The position numbers and the translations under genes are program-made. Shown here piece after piece: positions 43,396 to 52,913 of a stretch of 64,000 bases of DNA (position 1 is its first letter; every line of letters begins with the position of its first letter). Under the pieces are notes generated by a model. The model saw nothing but the letters and a program-made list of their open reading frames with translations. It had not been told where the DNA came from and ran no database searches. This DNA comes from Simkaniaceae bacterium (GTDB lineage Bacteria > Chlamydiota > Chlamydiia > Chlamydiales > Simkaniaceae), in assembly GCA_018399075.1 (NCBI GenBank), contig CP073763.1, positions 62,001 to 126,000 of the forward strand. The letters are read 5' to 3'.

Positions 43396-44565
43396 ATGGA
43401 AATGAAACTTCGAAAACTCTGGCCTCTTGTTGGGGCAATGTGCTTAGGACTGACTAGCTCAGTTTTTGCACATAGTACTACACAAAATGGTAGTACATCT
43501 ACTTATGGTTCTAGCATGGATTCTAGCTCACAGTCAGCACAAGGGTCTTACCAGCGTGGAACTTTTAGAGAAATCACACCTGCAGCAGGACCACGTGTTG
43601 CACATGGCGCTGATGTTTTCATCACAGCAGATTTTATCTGGTGGAAAGCTTCTGAAGAAGGCTTAGCTTTTTCTGGAAGCGGCGTGAATGCTGGTGATAC
43701 AACTCTTGCCAATGTTTACTCTTCTCCAGCTAAAGGAAAAGTCGTTTCTGTTGGTGAAGATTGGGCTCCTGGTTTTAAAGTTGGCCTAGGTCTTAACATG
43801 GGTCATGATGGCTGGGATATTTTAGCTCAGTACACATGGCTACATGCTTCAGACTCTCGTACACAATCAGGCGACTTTGTTTATGCTCCTGAATCTCTAC
43901 CATTTGACGATGGACCAACGATTGCGGGAACTAAAAATACATCTAACTGGGACCTTAAATTCAATGTGATTGATCTTGAGCTAGGAAGAAACTTCTACCT
44001 CAGCCAATTCCTCACAATGCGACCACATATTGGTCTTAAAGGAACCTGGCAAGATCATGACTGGAAGTCAAAGTACTTTGTTAGTGACTATACTGTAAGC
44101 GCTCAAGACGCTGCAGGCGCTAATGTTGATGTACCATTTACTGGACCATTCCATAATGACAGACGCTTTGAAGTTTGGGGAATTGGTGTTCGTGGTGGAT
44201 TCAATGTTGCATGGTACATGTCAAAAGACTGGAGTATCTATGGTGACCTAGCACTTGCATCACTTTGGACTAACTACTACAAGTCAACACAAAAGATCGA
44301 CCTTGATGATACAACCACTGGTAATACCAGAGGATTTATCAATGTTGATAATGACAATGTTTACACTTGCAAAAGCATTATCGAACTAGAGCTTGGTCTC
44401 CGTTGGGAAACTTGGTTCTACGATGATAACTACCACTTTGCTATCCAAGCTGGTTGGGAACAACAAACTTGGATGGGATGGTCTGCATTTGGAGAACTTC
44501 TTGATACTGTATATCATGACTTCTCAGTGCAAGGTCTGAACCTAAAATTCCGCTTCGACTTCTAA
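43396..44565 (+). CDS. MOMP-like porin 2
   Basis: The 389 residues start at ATG 43396 (10 bases after GGAG; a TTG at 43390 is possible). They have a signal peptide (LRKLWPLVGAMCLGLTSSVFA) and a Ser/Gln-rich linker, then the cluster pattern ITPAAGPRVAHGADVFITADFIWWKASEEGL, DGWDILAQYTWLHAS and terminal FRFDF. It is the closest relative of the next gene: signal peptide, upstream 40 bases, several inner blocks and the downstream terminator are nearly identical. It is probably a surface-exposed porin whose variable loops (between about residues 140 and 185, and 230 and 260) differ from its sister. Confidence 0.82.
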   Translation: MEMKLRKLWPLVGAMCLGLTSSVFAHSTTQNGSTSTYGSSMDSSSQSAQGSYQRGTFREITPAAGPRVAHGADVFITADFIWWKASEEGLAFSGSGVNAGDTTLANVYSSPAKGKVVSVGEDWAPGFKVGLGLNMGHDGWDILAQYTWLHASDSRTQSGDFVYAPESLPFDDGPTIAGTKNTSNWDLKFNVIDLELGRNFYLSQFLTMRPHIGLKGTWQDHDWKSKYFVSDYTVSAQDAAGANVDVPFTGPFHNDRRFEVWGIGVRGGFNVAWYMSKDWSIYGDLALASLWTNYYKSTQKIDLDDTTTGNTRGFINVDNDNVYTCKSIIELELGLRWETWFYDDNYHFAIQAGWEQQTWMGWSAFGELLDTVYHDFSVQGLNLKFRFDF

Positions 44566-44594
44566 TCAACTGATTAGAAAACAAACGGAAAGAG

Positions 44595-44623
44595 AAGGCG
44601 CCAAGCAATTGGCGCCTTTTTTT
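44595..44623 (+). terminator. Terminator after MOMP-like porin 2
   Basis: Ten-base stem AAGGCGCCAA / TTGGCGCCTT (44595-44604 with 44609-44618) with the loop GCAA, followed by a T run. Identical to the terminator after the next porin gene. Confidence 0.92.
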
Positions 44624-44836
44624 GTTATCTATAAATTATCACTCCTACTCCCATAGAAAATTCAATCATCATCACTTTTTTCTAGATAGAATCATTAAGT
44701 AACCGCTAATGCCTGTGAACAAGAAAAACCCCCTCAGAAGAATTTTTTCTTGCGCTATTGTTATTGAGTCAGTTAAAACGGAAATAATATGATTAATTGA
44801 TATTTTATCATTTCTGTAACAGGGAGAATGTTAAGA

Positions 44837-45994
44837 ATGGAAATGAAACTTCGAAAACTCTGGCCTCTTGTTGGGACAATGTTAGGGCTGACTAGCTCAG
44901 TTTTTGCACACAGTAATTACCAAAATAGTACCACTAGTTCTTCTGCTAGTGATGCGAGCATGGATTCAAGCTCGCAATCAACTTACCAACGTGGAACTTT
45001 TAGAGAAATTACACCTTCTGCAGGACCACGTGTTACAAATGGCGCTGATGTTTTCATCACTGCTGATTTTATCTGGTGGAAAGCTTCTGAAGAAGGGCTA
45101 TCGTCCTCTGGAAGTGGGCTAAACACTGGTGGAGCCACTGATGCCGCTGATGTTTTTTCAAGTCCTTCAAAAGGAAAAATCGTTGCTGTTGGCGAGGATT
45201 GGGCACCTGGGTTTAAAGTTGGCCTTGGGTTAAATATGGGACATGATGGTTGGGATCTTTATGCTCAATACACTTGGCTTCATGCTTCTGATTCAAAAAC
45301 TCAAAAAGGACCAAACCTTTATCTTCCCGAATATGTTCCAGCAGATCAAGGCCCAAGTTACTTTAGCACTGAAAATAGTGCAAAGTGGGATCTTCACTTT
45401 AACGTCATCGATCTTGAGCTTGGAAGAAACTTCTATCTCAGCCAATTCCTCACAATGCGACCACATATCGGTCTTAAAGGAACCTGGCAAGATCATGACT
45501 GGAAAATTACTTCTAAGTTAGATGGTTTTGAAGTTAGAGTTAACAATCAACCGCAGGGTGTAGCACTAACAGGACCTGCTAACATCAGTAAACATTATGA
45601 TGTTTGGGGAATCGGTGTTCGCGGTGGTTTCAATATCGCTTGGTACATGTCTAAGTCATGGAGTTTCTATGGTGACCTAGCATTATCTACACTCTGGACT
45701 AACTACCATAAGCTTACTTACACAGCTAAAATTGATGATACAACCACTGGAAATTCTAGAGGACTTGCTAACATCGATAGCGATAACCTTTATACCTGTA
45801 AGTACATTGCTGAGCTAGAACTTGGTCTCCGTTGGGAAACTTGGTTCTATGATGATAACTACCACTTTGCTATTCAAGCAGGTTGGGAACAACAGACTTG
45901 GGTCAACTGGTCAGCTTTCCATGAGCTGCTTTATAGTATGACCAATGACTTCTCAGTACAAGGTCTGAACTTAAAATTCCGCTTCGACTTCTAA
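44837..45994 (+). CDS. MOMP-like porin 3
   Basis: The 385 residues start at ATG 44837 by comparison with porin 2; an ATG nine bases upstream is also in frame. Signal peptide LRKLWPLVGTMLGLTSSVFA, Ser-rich linker, then ITPSAGPRVTNGADVFITADFIWWKASEEGL, DGWDLYAQYTWLHAS and FRFDF at the end. Blocks such as the stretch coding NFYLSQFLTMRPHIGLKG differ from porin 2 by only a few bases, while loop regions differ strongly. This points to duplication followed by loop diversification or gene conversion of the frame segments. Confidence 0.82.
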   Translation: MEMKLRKLWPLVGTMLGLTSSVFAHSNYQNSTTSSSASDASMDSSSQSTYQRGTFREITPSAGPRVTNGADVFITADFIWWKASEEGLSSSGSGLNTGGATDAADVFSSPSKGKIVAVGEDWAPGFKVGLGLNMGHDGWDLYAQYTWLHASDSKTQKGPNLYLPEYVPADQGPSYFSTENSAKWDLHFNVIDLELGRNFYLSQFLTMRPHIGLKGTWQDHDWKITSKLDGFEVRVNNQPQGVALTGPANISKHYDVWGIGVRGGFNIAWYMSKSWSFYGDLALSTLWTNYHKLTYTAKIDDTTTGNSRGLANIDSDNLYTCKYIAELELGLRWETWFYDDNYHFAIQAGWEQQTWVNWSAFHELLYSMTNDFSVQGLNLKFRFDF

Positions 45995-46024
45995 TCCAAT
46001 CGATTAGAAATCAAACGGAAAGAG

Positions 46025-46053
46025 AAGGCGCCAAGCAATTGGCGCCTTTTTTT
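46025..46053 (+). terminator. Terminator after MOMP-like porin 3
   Basis: Same ten-base stem (46025-46034 with 46039-46048), GCAA loop and T run as after porin 2. The downstream region was therefore copied together with the gene. Confidence 0.92.
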
Positions 46054-46113
46054 GTTGCTTCCCCTTAAATGAATCTGTTAGAGGTAAATTTCAGAAGGGT
46101 TATGGGGGAAGTC

Positions 46114-47142
46114 ATGTCTAAGAAACTCCTTTTTTATCTATTTTTCATCTTAAGTCTCAGCGCTTTCGCAGAGCAGAAGGAAGAAATCACACCGCCTGCA
46201 GGTCCTTTTGTTAAAGGAGGAGCTAATGTTTTTATAACAGGAGAATTTCTATGGTGGAAGGGGATTCAAGAGAGGCTAAACTATGCAACAACAGGGGTTT
46301 TGGTCCAGCCTGGAACAACGATTTCTTCTGGAAAGGTCCATAAGGTCCACTACCCTTGGAAACCTGGGTTTCGTGTAGGAATTGGTTTCTATCCAGGACA
46401 TGATGGATGGGACCTTTATGCCCGCTATACCTGGTACCATAGCCACTCCACCGATCAGGTTTCACAACGTGATGGGAATATGGTCCCTGTAGGCTCCTAT
46501 TTTGGGAACCTTACGAATATCCAAGTCAACGGAATCACTTCAGCTAGAAGTGATTGGGATCTTCATTATAATGTGGTGGATTTAGAGTTAGGACGAAACT
46601 TCTTTCTGAGTAAGTTCTTAAAAACCCGCCTTTTTACAGGGCTTCGAGGCTCATGGAACTCACAAGACTGGAATACCTTCTATCGTTCCAATGGAGTTAC
46701 CTTTGGAGGGGGGGATGCAGCGCTTCCTGGAACAATTAGTACAAAGCAAGATCAAGATGCTTGGGGTATAGGCATTCGGATGGGCTTCAACCTAACTTGG
46801 ACCTTTTATAAAGCGTGGAGCCTTGTCAGTGATGCTTCATTCACAGGGATCTGGGTTGATTATGATAACCACCGCCGCGATACCATTTCTCAAACAGGAA
46901 TGGGCTCGGCTACTATCGTTAACATTAAGAGTAATCCCAATTCGACTCTCCTAAATATAGATTTGATGCTTGGGTTCCGCGGCGAGTGGTGGATCTATGA
47001 TGATTCCTTTCATCTTTCAGCACAGGCTGGTTGGGAAAATCAAATTTGGCTCCATTATGGAAACTTCATCTTTATGAATGGAAATGGGAATGGAGACTTA
47101 AGCTTTTCAGGGCTTACAGCAAAACTCCGTTTCGATTTTTAA
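46114..47142 (+). CDS. MOMP-like porin 4
   Basis: The 342 residues start at ATG 46114, after GGGGGAAG, with a signal peptide (MSKKLLFYLFFILSLSAFA). The frame is open from 46069, but the upstream residues do not form a signal. Cluster pattern: EITPPAGPFVKGGANVFITGEFLWWKGIQERL, PGHDGWDLYARYTWYHS, DLELGRNFFLSKFLKTRLFTGLRG, and terminal Phe (KLRFDF). It is more distant from porins 2 and 3 than these are from each other. Likely an outer-membrane barrel. Confidence 0.8.
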   Translation: MSKKLLFYLFFILSLSAFAEQKEEITPPAGPFVKGGANVFITGEFLWWKGIQERLNYATTGVLVQPGTTISSGKVHKVHYPWKPGFRVGIGFYPGHDGWDLYARYTWYHSHSTDQVSQRDGNMVPVGSYFGNLTNIQVNGITSARSDWDLHYNVVDLELGRNFFLSKFLKTRLFTGLRGSWNSQDWNTFYRSNGVTFGGGDAALPGTISTKQDQDAWGIGIRMGFNLTWTFYKAWSLVSDASFTGIWVDYDNHRRDTISQTGMGSATIVNIKSNPNSTLLNIDLMLGFRGEWWIYDDSFHLSAQAGWENQIWLHYGNFIFMNGNGNGDLSFSGLTAKLRFDF

Positions 47143-47207
47143 TTTTTTCTTGAAATTCAATTGAAAATCTCGTTTCATAGTAACTTAGTATAAACAATGG
47201 GATTTTC

Positions 47208-48314
47208 ATGAACGCTTGGCGCATATTTCTATTAGTTTTTGTCCTTCCATTGGGAGTTTTACGGGCAGAAAGTGAAATTCGAATGAAAGGAATCGAAAAT
47301 AGAGTTGATCATTTAGAAAAAACTCAAACCAGTGGAAATCCGATGAATCACCTGACCCCTTGCGCTGGGCCAAAGGTGAAAAATGGGATGGATCTTTACC
47401 TCTCTGCCGACTTTATCTATTGGACAGCAAGACTCGATACCCTGACATATGCAAAAACAGGTCGTGGAGTCCTTCCCAGCATTGGAGAAACAAAGAAAGG
47501 GGATGTTCAATCTGTTAATTGGTCATGGGATCCAGGATTAAAAGTAGGATTAGGATGGAATTTCTGTCATGGATGCTGGGATATGAATCTTCAATATACA
47601 TGGCTTTACACCAATGTTGGAAATACAAAGCACTCCACATCTCTACTCCCTTCTTATGATGTCCTTCCCCCAGAAGTTCAACTTCGTAATCTAACGTTTA
47701 ATCGTGCACATGCTCACTTTGACCTCCACTATCAAGTAGGCGATCTAGAACTAGGTCGTAATTACTACGTGAGCAGAACACTAAAACTTCGCCCTTTTAT
47801 CGGAATGAAAGGAACATGGCAGAAACAAGATTATAAGGTTTTCTATGATGCCATTCCCCTTGCACAATTTAATCAACATTTTAATTTCCGCGCTAGGTTT
47901 GATCAAGCCCTTTGGGGACTTGGAATGCGTATGGGACTTAATACCTCATGGCAATTTTCCAAGCATATCGGTCTCTATGGAAATTTAGCTTTGTCTGAGA
48001 TTTGGCTCCATTATGATATCGATCGTAAGGATACCTTTGAAACGGTCGAGCTTGACCCTCAAATTCAAACAACAGAGTCTACAACATTCAATGTTCAAGA
48101 TCGTCTGCGAGTGGTGAAGCCTGTTATGGAATTTGGGATCGGCCTCCGAGGCGAAGGTTACTTGGGAGGTGGGCGATACCATCTCTTAGCTCAAGCTGGA
48201 TGGGAAAGTCAGATCTGGATCAATCAAACAGTTCATATTACAAAAGACAGTCACTATGACCGCTTTGATCTCAATCTTCATGGCTTTACAGGAAAGATCC
48301 GCTTCAGCTTTTAA
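47208..48314 (+). CDS. MOMP-like porin 5
   Basis: The 368 residues have a signal peptide (MNAWRIFLLVFVLPLGVLRA) and then a short helical, heptad-like region (EIRMKGIENRVDHLEKTQ) before the barrel. Such a region often lets porins trimerise in the periplasm. The cluster pattern follows: TPCAGPKVKNGMDLYLSADFIYWTARLDTL, CHGCWDMNLQYTWLYT, DLELGRNYYVSRTLKLRPFIGMKG, and terminal Phe (KIRFSF). It resembles porin 1 most (Tyr-Trp-Thr-Ala-Arg). Last gene of the cluster; it converges on sufS with 12 bases between. Confidence 0.8.
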   Translation: MNAWRIFLLVFVLPLGVLRAESEIRMKGIENRVDHLEKTQTSGNPMNHLTPCAGPKVKNGMDLYLSADFIYWTARLDTLTYAKTGRGVLPSIGETKKGDVQSVNWSWDPGLKVGLGWNFCHGCWDMNLQYTWLYTNVGNTKHSTSLLPSYDVLPPEVQLRNLTFNRAHAHFDLHYQVGDLELGRNYYVSRTLKLRPFIGMKGTWQKQDYKVFYDAIPLAQFNQHFNFRARFDQALWGLGMRMGLNTSWQFSKHIGLYGNLALSEIWLHYDIDRKDTFETVELDPQIQTTESTTFNVQDRLRVVKPVMEFGIGLRGEGYLGGGRYHLLAQAGWESQIWINQTVHITKDSHYDRFDLNLHGFTGKIRFSF

Positions 48315-48326
48315 TCTCTGCTTATC

Positions 48327-49565
48327 TTATGTAGCGTTAATAGGGTTGAGGATGATGGCCCCTTCTTTAATCGCATGAATCGTTGAATCGATCTCTTCTA
48401 AGGTATTGTAGATACCGAAGGAAATTCTTGCTAAAGAGTTAATACCAAATCGTTTTACTGTAGGATAGGCGCAGAGATGTCCCGTTCGAACTGCAACTCC
48501 TTTAAGCCCTAAAAGAGTTCCTAAATCTAAGGAATGAACATCTTCTAAGGTAAAACTGATAATGGGGCCTCTCTCTTTAGGCGCTCCCAAGACCTTTAAT
48601 CCATTAATCTGTTCCAGTTTCCCCATAGCATAAGTCATGAGCTTCTTTTGCCACTCATCGATCGCTTCTCTTCCAATTGATTCGATATAGTCGATGGCAG
48701 CACCAAGACCGATAACAGAAGCAATTGAAGGGGTTCCCGCTTCAAACTTTAGTGGAGGTCCTTGAAAGGTTGATTTTTCCATCGTGACCGATTCGATCAT
48801 ATCCCCTCCTGCCATAAAAGGAGGCATCGCTTCTAAAAGAGGAAGTTTTCCAAATAAGATCCCAACCCCTGTAGGTCCATACATTTTATGCCCTGAAAAA
48901 GCATAAAAATCTGCATTAAGCTCTTGCATATCGAGAGAAAGATGAGAGGCAGCTTGAGCCCCATCAATCATCACTTTTGCACCCACGCTATGGGCAAGAT
49001 CGATGATCTCTTTAATAGGATTGATTGTCCCTAATGCATTGGAGATATGCCCGACTGACACAAACTTTGTTCGCTCTGAAAGAAGCTCTTTATAGACATC
49101 CATTCTAAGCTCTCCATCAAGAGACATTGGAATATACTTGAGTTTGATCCCTTTTTCTTCAGCTAAAAGCTGCCAAGGGACAATATTAGAATGGTGCTCC
49201 ATCTCGGTGATGATGATCTCATCCCCTTCACTTAAAAAAGTCCGTCCGTAAGAATAGGCAACAAGATTAATCGCTTCGGTTGTCCCACGAGTAAAAATGA
49301 TTTCCTCTTCTTCATGAGCATTAATAAATCTCTTCACTTTTGAACGAACAACGCTATACATTTCTGTTGAGTGGGCAGCAATTTCATAGACAGCGCGATG
49401 GACCGTTCCATAGTCTTCTTCATAAAAGCGGTTGATTGCATCAATAACGATCTTTGGCTTTTGAGATGTCGATGCTGTATCAAAATAAATAAGAGGTTTC
49501 CCATTCATCGTTTTCTTCATCATCGGAAAATCTTCACGAATTCGCCATACATCAAACATCTTCAT
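48327..49565 (-). CDS. sufS: Cysteine desulfurase SufS
   Basis: Supplies sulfur for Fe-S clusters from cysteine using PLP. The 412 residues keep all family residues: the PLP-stacking His in EMEHHSN, the Schiff-base Lys227 in FSGHKMYGPTG, and the nucleophilic Cys365 in VRTGHLCAYP. The RTGHxC context is that of group II (SufS) desulfurases. It is the last of the operon sufB-C-D-S and overlaps sufD by 14 bases. Contrast with the NifS-like gene at 7032-8180, which lacks the equivalents of these three residues. Confidence 0.95.
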   Translation of the reverse strand: MKMFDVWRIREDFPMMKKTMNGKPLIYFDTASTSQKPKIVIDAINRFYEEDYGTVHRAVYEIAAHSTEMYSVVRSKVKRFINAHEEEEIIFTRGTTEAINLVAYSYGRTFLSEGDEIIITEMEHHSNIVPWQLLAEEKGIKLKYIPMSLDGELRMDVYKELLSERTKFVSVGHISNALGTINPIKEIIDLAHSVGAKVMIDGAQAASHLSLDMQELNADFYAFSGHKMYGPTGVGILFGKLPLLEAMPPFMAGGDMIESVTMEKSTFQGPPLKFEAGTPSIASVIGLGAAIDYIESIGREAIDEWQKKLMTYAMGKLEQINGLKVLGAPKERGPIISFTLEDVHSLDLGTLLGLKGVAVRTGHLCAYPTVKRFGINSLARISFGIYNTLEEIDSTIHAIKEGAIILNPINAT

Positions 49566-50679
49566 TATTGCCTCTTAACTTTAAATACCGATCGACCGTT
49601 TCCCCATCTAGTAATTCTTTGCAGAAACCTCGTGCTAACTGCCACCTTGCTTCTTTAATCGTAAGTCCCCTCGTCTGAAGATAAAAAAGCTCTTCTTTTT
49701 TCGGCTGAGAGACGGTCGCCCCATGTGAGGCTTTGACATCATCAGCATAAATTTCCAAGTTAGGCTTACTCATGGCTTTTGCTTTGGAGCTTAAGAGAAG
49801 GTTATTATTGAGTTGATAAGCCTCAGTTTTTTGAGCCTCTTTCTCAACAAAAATTTTCCCTTCAAAACTTGAGCGCCCCTGGTCCATTAAGGCTGTTTTA
49901 TAGAGTTGGCTCGAACGGGTATTTTCTACTTCATGCTTAACCGTAATAAAATGATGAATTTCATCCTTTCCACTCGGAAGAGAAAGCCCCTTTAAATCAA
50001 CCTCTCCATTTTCTCCACTTAGTGTAACCTGAAGATCATGTCTTTCTGAGCGGGCTCCCTTAGAAAAGGTAAAAAACTTTAAGTTAGCATCTCTTTTAAG
50101 GCGCGCTCTAACAGTATGCATTGCGAAAGCTTCAGCGCTATGCTCTAAATGTTCATTTACATTTACTCGCGCTCCTTCATCAAGGGTGAGCTGTAAATAA
50201 GGGTTAAAAAAGTAGGTTCCTCTTCCAATACATTTAGATGTAATGGTAAGAGAGGCCCCTTTTCCCACAAAGACTTCAACTTTTGGAGCTCTTAGCCCTT
50301 CACTCAAGGTATAATCCCAGACTAGCTCAATCTTCTTTCCTGGAGGAATATAGAGAAACTGTCCCTCTTCTGAAAGGGCTCCATTGAGAAGAGCAAAAGG
50401 GTTTGTTTCTAGCGCAAGATTTTCTGCAAAACTCTTTTGAAGAAGGGCTCCATAACTTCGCATGGCTTCTTTAAGTGTCAGAGAAATCGCCCCCTCTTCT
50501 TTTGGAAATGTCTCAACAACAGGAGTAAAGGAAGATTCAGATAGAGCTCTTAAAGAAACATATTTAAAAGCATCCCACTTTTTTGTTGGAAGGCCCATTT
50601 TCTCCAAAGCCGTCCAAGCCTTTTTCTTCCAAAGGTCATCGAGTTGAATATGAGGTTTTAGTGTCTCTAGGAGTGCCAT
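49552..50679 (-). CDS. sufD: Fe-S cluster assembly protein SufD
   Basis: Scaffold subunit of the SufBC2D complex. The 375 residues have the beta-helix core and the C-terminal family block EIYADDVKASHGATVSQPKKEELFYLQTRGLTIKEARWQLARGF. The conserved His in ASHGATV corresponds to the functional His of E. coli SufD. The N-terminal helical part (1-110) is less conserved. It starts one base before the sufC stop ends (TAATG-type overlap) and overlaps sufS. Confidence 0.93.
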   Translation of the reverse strand: MALLETLKPHIQLDDLWKKKAWTALEKMGLPTKKWDAFKYVSLRALSESSFTPVVETFPKEEGAISLTLKEAMRSYGALLQKSFAENLALETNPFALLNGALSEEGQFLYIPPGKKIELVWDYTLSEGLRAPKVEVFVGKGASLTITSKCIGRGTYFFNPYLQLTLDEGARVNVNEHLEHSAEAFAMHTVRARLKRDANLKFFTFSKGARSERHDLQVTLSGENGEVDLKGLSLPSGKDEIHHFITVKHEVENTRSSQLYKTALMDQGRSSFEGKIFVEKEAQKTEAYQLNNNLLLSSKAKAMSKPNLEIYADDVKASHGATVSQPKKEELFYLQTRGLTIKEARWQLARGFCKELLDGETVDRYLKLRGNNEDV

Positions 50680-51413
50680 CAGATCAGTTGGTATCCTTTT
50701 TCTTCAAGTTTAAGGGCAAGCTCAGCTCCTCCTGTTTCAACGATTTTTCCATCCATGACAACATGGACAAAGTGGGGCTTGATGTAATCTAGAAGACGCT
50801 GATAGTGGGTAATTAAAATAAGTGCATTTTCATCGGTCAGCTGCTGATTGACACCTTCTGCAACAATGCGCATGGCATCAATATCAAGACCTGAATCCGT
50901 TTCATCTAAAATAGCAAGTTTTGGCTCTAAAATCGCCATTTGCAAAATTTCATTCCGCTTTTTCTCTCCCCCTGAAAACCCACCATTCACATCCCGCTTA
51001 GAAAATTCAGGATTCACTCCAATCTTTTTCATCTTTTCTCGGAGCATTTCTTGAAAAACCTCATCAGAAAGGGGCTTCTCATTGTGGCTTTTCCGCTTGC
51101 TGTTTAAAGCACTAAAAAGAAATTCGCTATTACTGACTCCAGGGATCTCAACAGGATATTGGAATCCCATAAAAAGACCTAAATGGGCCCTTTCTTCAAT
51201 ATCAAGATCAAGAAGATCTTTCCCTAAAAAGGTAATCGTTCCCTTTGTGACTTCATAACTCGGATCCCCTGCTAAAACTTTGGCAAGCGTTGATTTTCCG
51301 GCACCATTCGGTCCCATAATGGCATGGATCTCTCCTGCCTTAACATTTAAGGTAAATCCTTTGAGGATCGGTTCTCCTTCAACGGAGACTTGTAAATCTT
51401 TAATCTCTAACAT
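50679..51413 (-). CDS. sufC: Fe-S cluster assembly ATPase SufC
   Basis: ABC-type ATPase driving conformational change in the SufBCD scaffold. The 244 residues have Walker A GPNGAGKST, the SufC-type signature GGFSGGEKKRNEIL, Walker B KLAILDETDSGLD, and the switch His in LILITHYQRL. No membrane part, as expected for SufC. One-base overlaps with both sufB and sufD. Confidence 0.96.
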   Translation of the reverse strand: MLEIKDLQVSVEGEPILKGFTLNVKAGEIHAIMGPNGAGKSTLAKVLAGDPSYEVTKGTITFLGKDLLDLDIEERAHLGLFMGFQYPVEIPGVSNSEFLFSALNSKRKSHNEKPLSDEVFQEMLREKMKKIGVNPEFSKRDVNGGFSGGEKKRNEILQMAILEPKLAILDETDSGLDIDAMRIVAEGVNQQLTDENALILITHYQRLLDYIKPHFVHVVMDGKIVETGGAELALKLEEKGYQLI

Positions 51414-52852
51414 TACCCAACGGACCCTTCTAATTTTAATGTTAATAATTTTTGTGCTTCTGCAGCAAATTCAAGAGGAAGCTCATTGATGACCTCTTTG
51501 CAAAATCCATTGACGATCATCTGAATAGCGTCTTCTTGAGAAATGCCTCTAGATTGCAGATAAAAGAGCTGCTCTTCATTCATCTTTGACGTAGAGGCTT
51601 CATGTTCAAGTTCTGCGGTTTCATTATGGACTTCGATATAGGGAAAGGTATTAGCGCTGCAGCTATTTTTTACCAGCATCGAGTCGCACTGCGTGAAATT
51701 CCGCGCCCCTTCAGCTTTTGATCCAATATGAACAAGTCCTCGGTAGGTATTAGAAGACTCATCAGCAGAAATCCCTTTCGAAATAATTGTTGAGCGGGTC
51801 CTCTTTCCTAAATGAATCATCTTCGTCCCCGTATCAGCTTGCATCTTTCCATTGGTAAGGGCGACGGAGTAAAACTCCCCTACAGAATCATCCCCTTGCA
51901 AAATACAGCTGGGATATTTCCAAGTAATGGCTGCTCCGGCCTCCACTTGTGTCCAAGAAATCTTCGAACGATTCCCTGCACATTTCCCTCGTTTAGTCAC
52001 AAAGTTATAGATTCCCCCTTTTCCTGTGGTTTTATCTCCAGCATACCAATTTTGAACGGTTGAATATTTGATCTCAGCATCTTCATGAGCGATCAGCTCA
52101 ACAACCGCTGCATGGAGTTGATTTTCATCATAAGCAGGAGCGGTGCACCCCTCTAAATAACTGACATAAGAACCAGGCTCAGCAATAATGAGAGTCCGCT
52201 CAAACTGCCCCGTCTCCCGTTCGTTAATTCTAAAGTACGTGGAAAGCTCTATAGGGCTTTTGACTCCTTTAGGGATGTAGACAAAAGACCCATCGGAAAA
52301 GACTGCAGAGTTTAGCGCGGTATAAAAGTTATCTCCAATCGGAACAACCGTTCCTAAATACTTCTCTAAAAGTTCTGGGTATTTCTTTACTGCTTCACTA
52401 ATGGAACAAAGGACAACGCCCGCCTTTTCAAGGGTTTCTCGAAAAGTTGTTCCTAAAGAAACAGAATCAAAAACAACATCGACAGCCACATTACTTAGAC
52501 GCTTTTGTTCATCGAGGGGAATCCCCAATTTTTCAAAAGTCTTCAAAATTTCAGGATCGACTTCATCTAACCTGCTCAGCTCTTGCTTTTTCTTAGGAGC
52601 GGCATAATAACGCATCTCTTGGAAATCAATCGGATCGATCTTCAAATGGCCCCAATCAGGAGGGGTCATCTCTTTCCACTTTCGAAAAGCCTTTAGCCGG
52701 AATTCGAGCATGAATTCAGGTTCCTCTTTCTTTGCAGAAAGGGCTCGCACTGTCTCTTCATCAAGCCCCTTGGGAAAGAGGTCTGATTCAATCTCAGTTC
52801 GAAAACCATATTTGTATTCTTCCCTAGAGGAAAGGAGCTCTTCTGTTGACAT
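51413..52852 (-). CDS. sufB: Fe-S cluster assembly scaffold SufB
   Basis: Main scaffold on which the nascent Fe-S cluster is built. The 479 residues are normal length. The family blocks are [57 protein letters not shown] and [31 protein letters not shown], the last containing the essential Cys near residue 400. First gene of the suf operon; it shares the order with Chlamydia. No IscR- or SufR-like regulator gene is adjacent. Confidence 0.96.
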   Translation of the reverse strand: MSTEELLSSREEYKYGFRTEIESDLFPKGLDEETVRALSAKKEEPEFMLEFRLKAFRKWKEMTPPDWGHLKIDPIDFQEMRYYAAPKKKQELSRLDEVDPEILKTFEKLGIPLDEQKRLSNVAVDVVFDSVSLGTTFRETLEKAGVVLCSISEAVKKYPELLEKYLGTVVPIGDNFYTALNSAVFSDGSFVYIPKGVKSPIELSTYFRINERETGQFERTLIIAEPGSYVSYLEGCTAPAYDENQLHAAVVELIAHEDAEIKYSTVQNWYAGDKTTGKGGIYNFVTKRGKCAGNRSKISWTQVEAGAAITWKYPSCILQGDDSVGEFYSVALTNGKMQADTGTKMIHLGKRTRSTIISKGISADESSNTYRGLVHIGSKAEGARNFTQCDSMLVKNSCSANTFPYIEVHNETAELEHEASTSKMNEEQLFYLQSRGISQEDAIQMIVNGFCKEVINELPLEFAAEAQKLLTLKLEGSVG

Positions 52853-52913
52853 GGATTACCTTTATTTAGGCACCAAAAATACCTTGTTTGAGGTCCAAAG
52901 TCAACCGCTTCCC

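Noticed and set aside
48327-49565. Possibility that SufS is degenerate like the NifS-like protein
   Set aside because: The PLP lysine, PLP-stacking histidine and active cysteine are all present.
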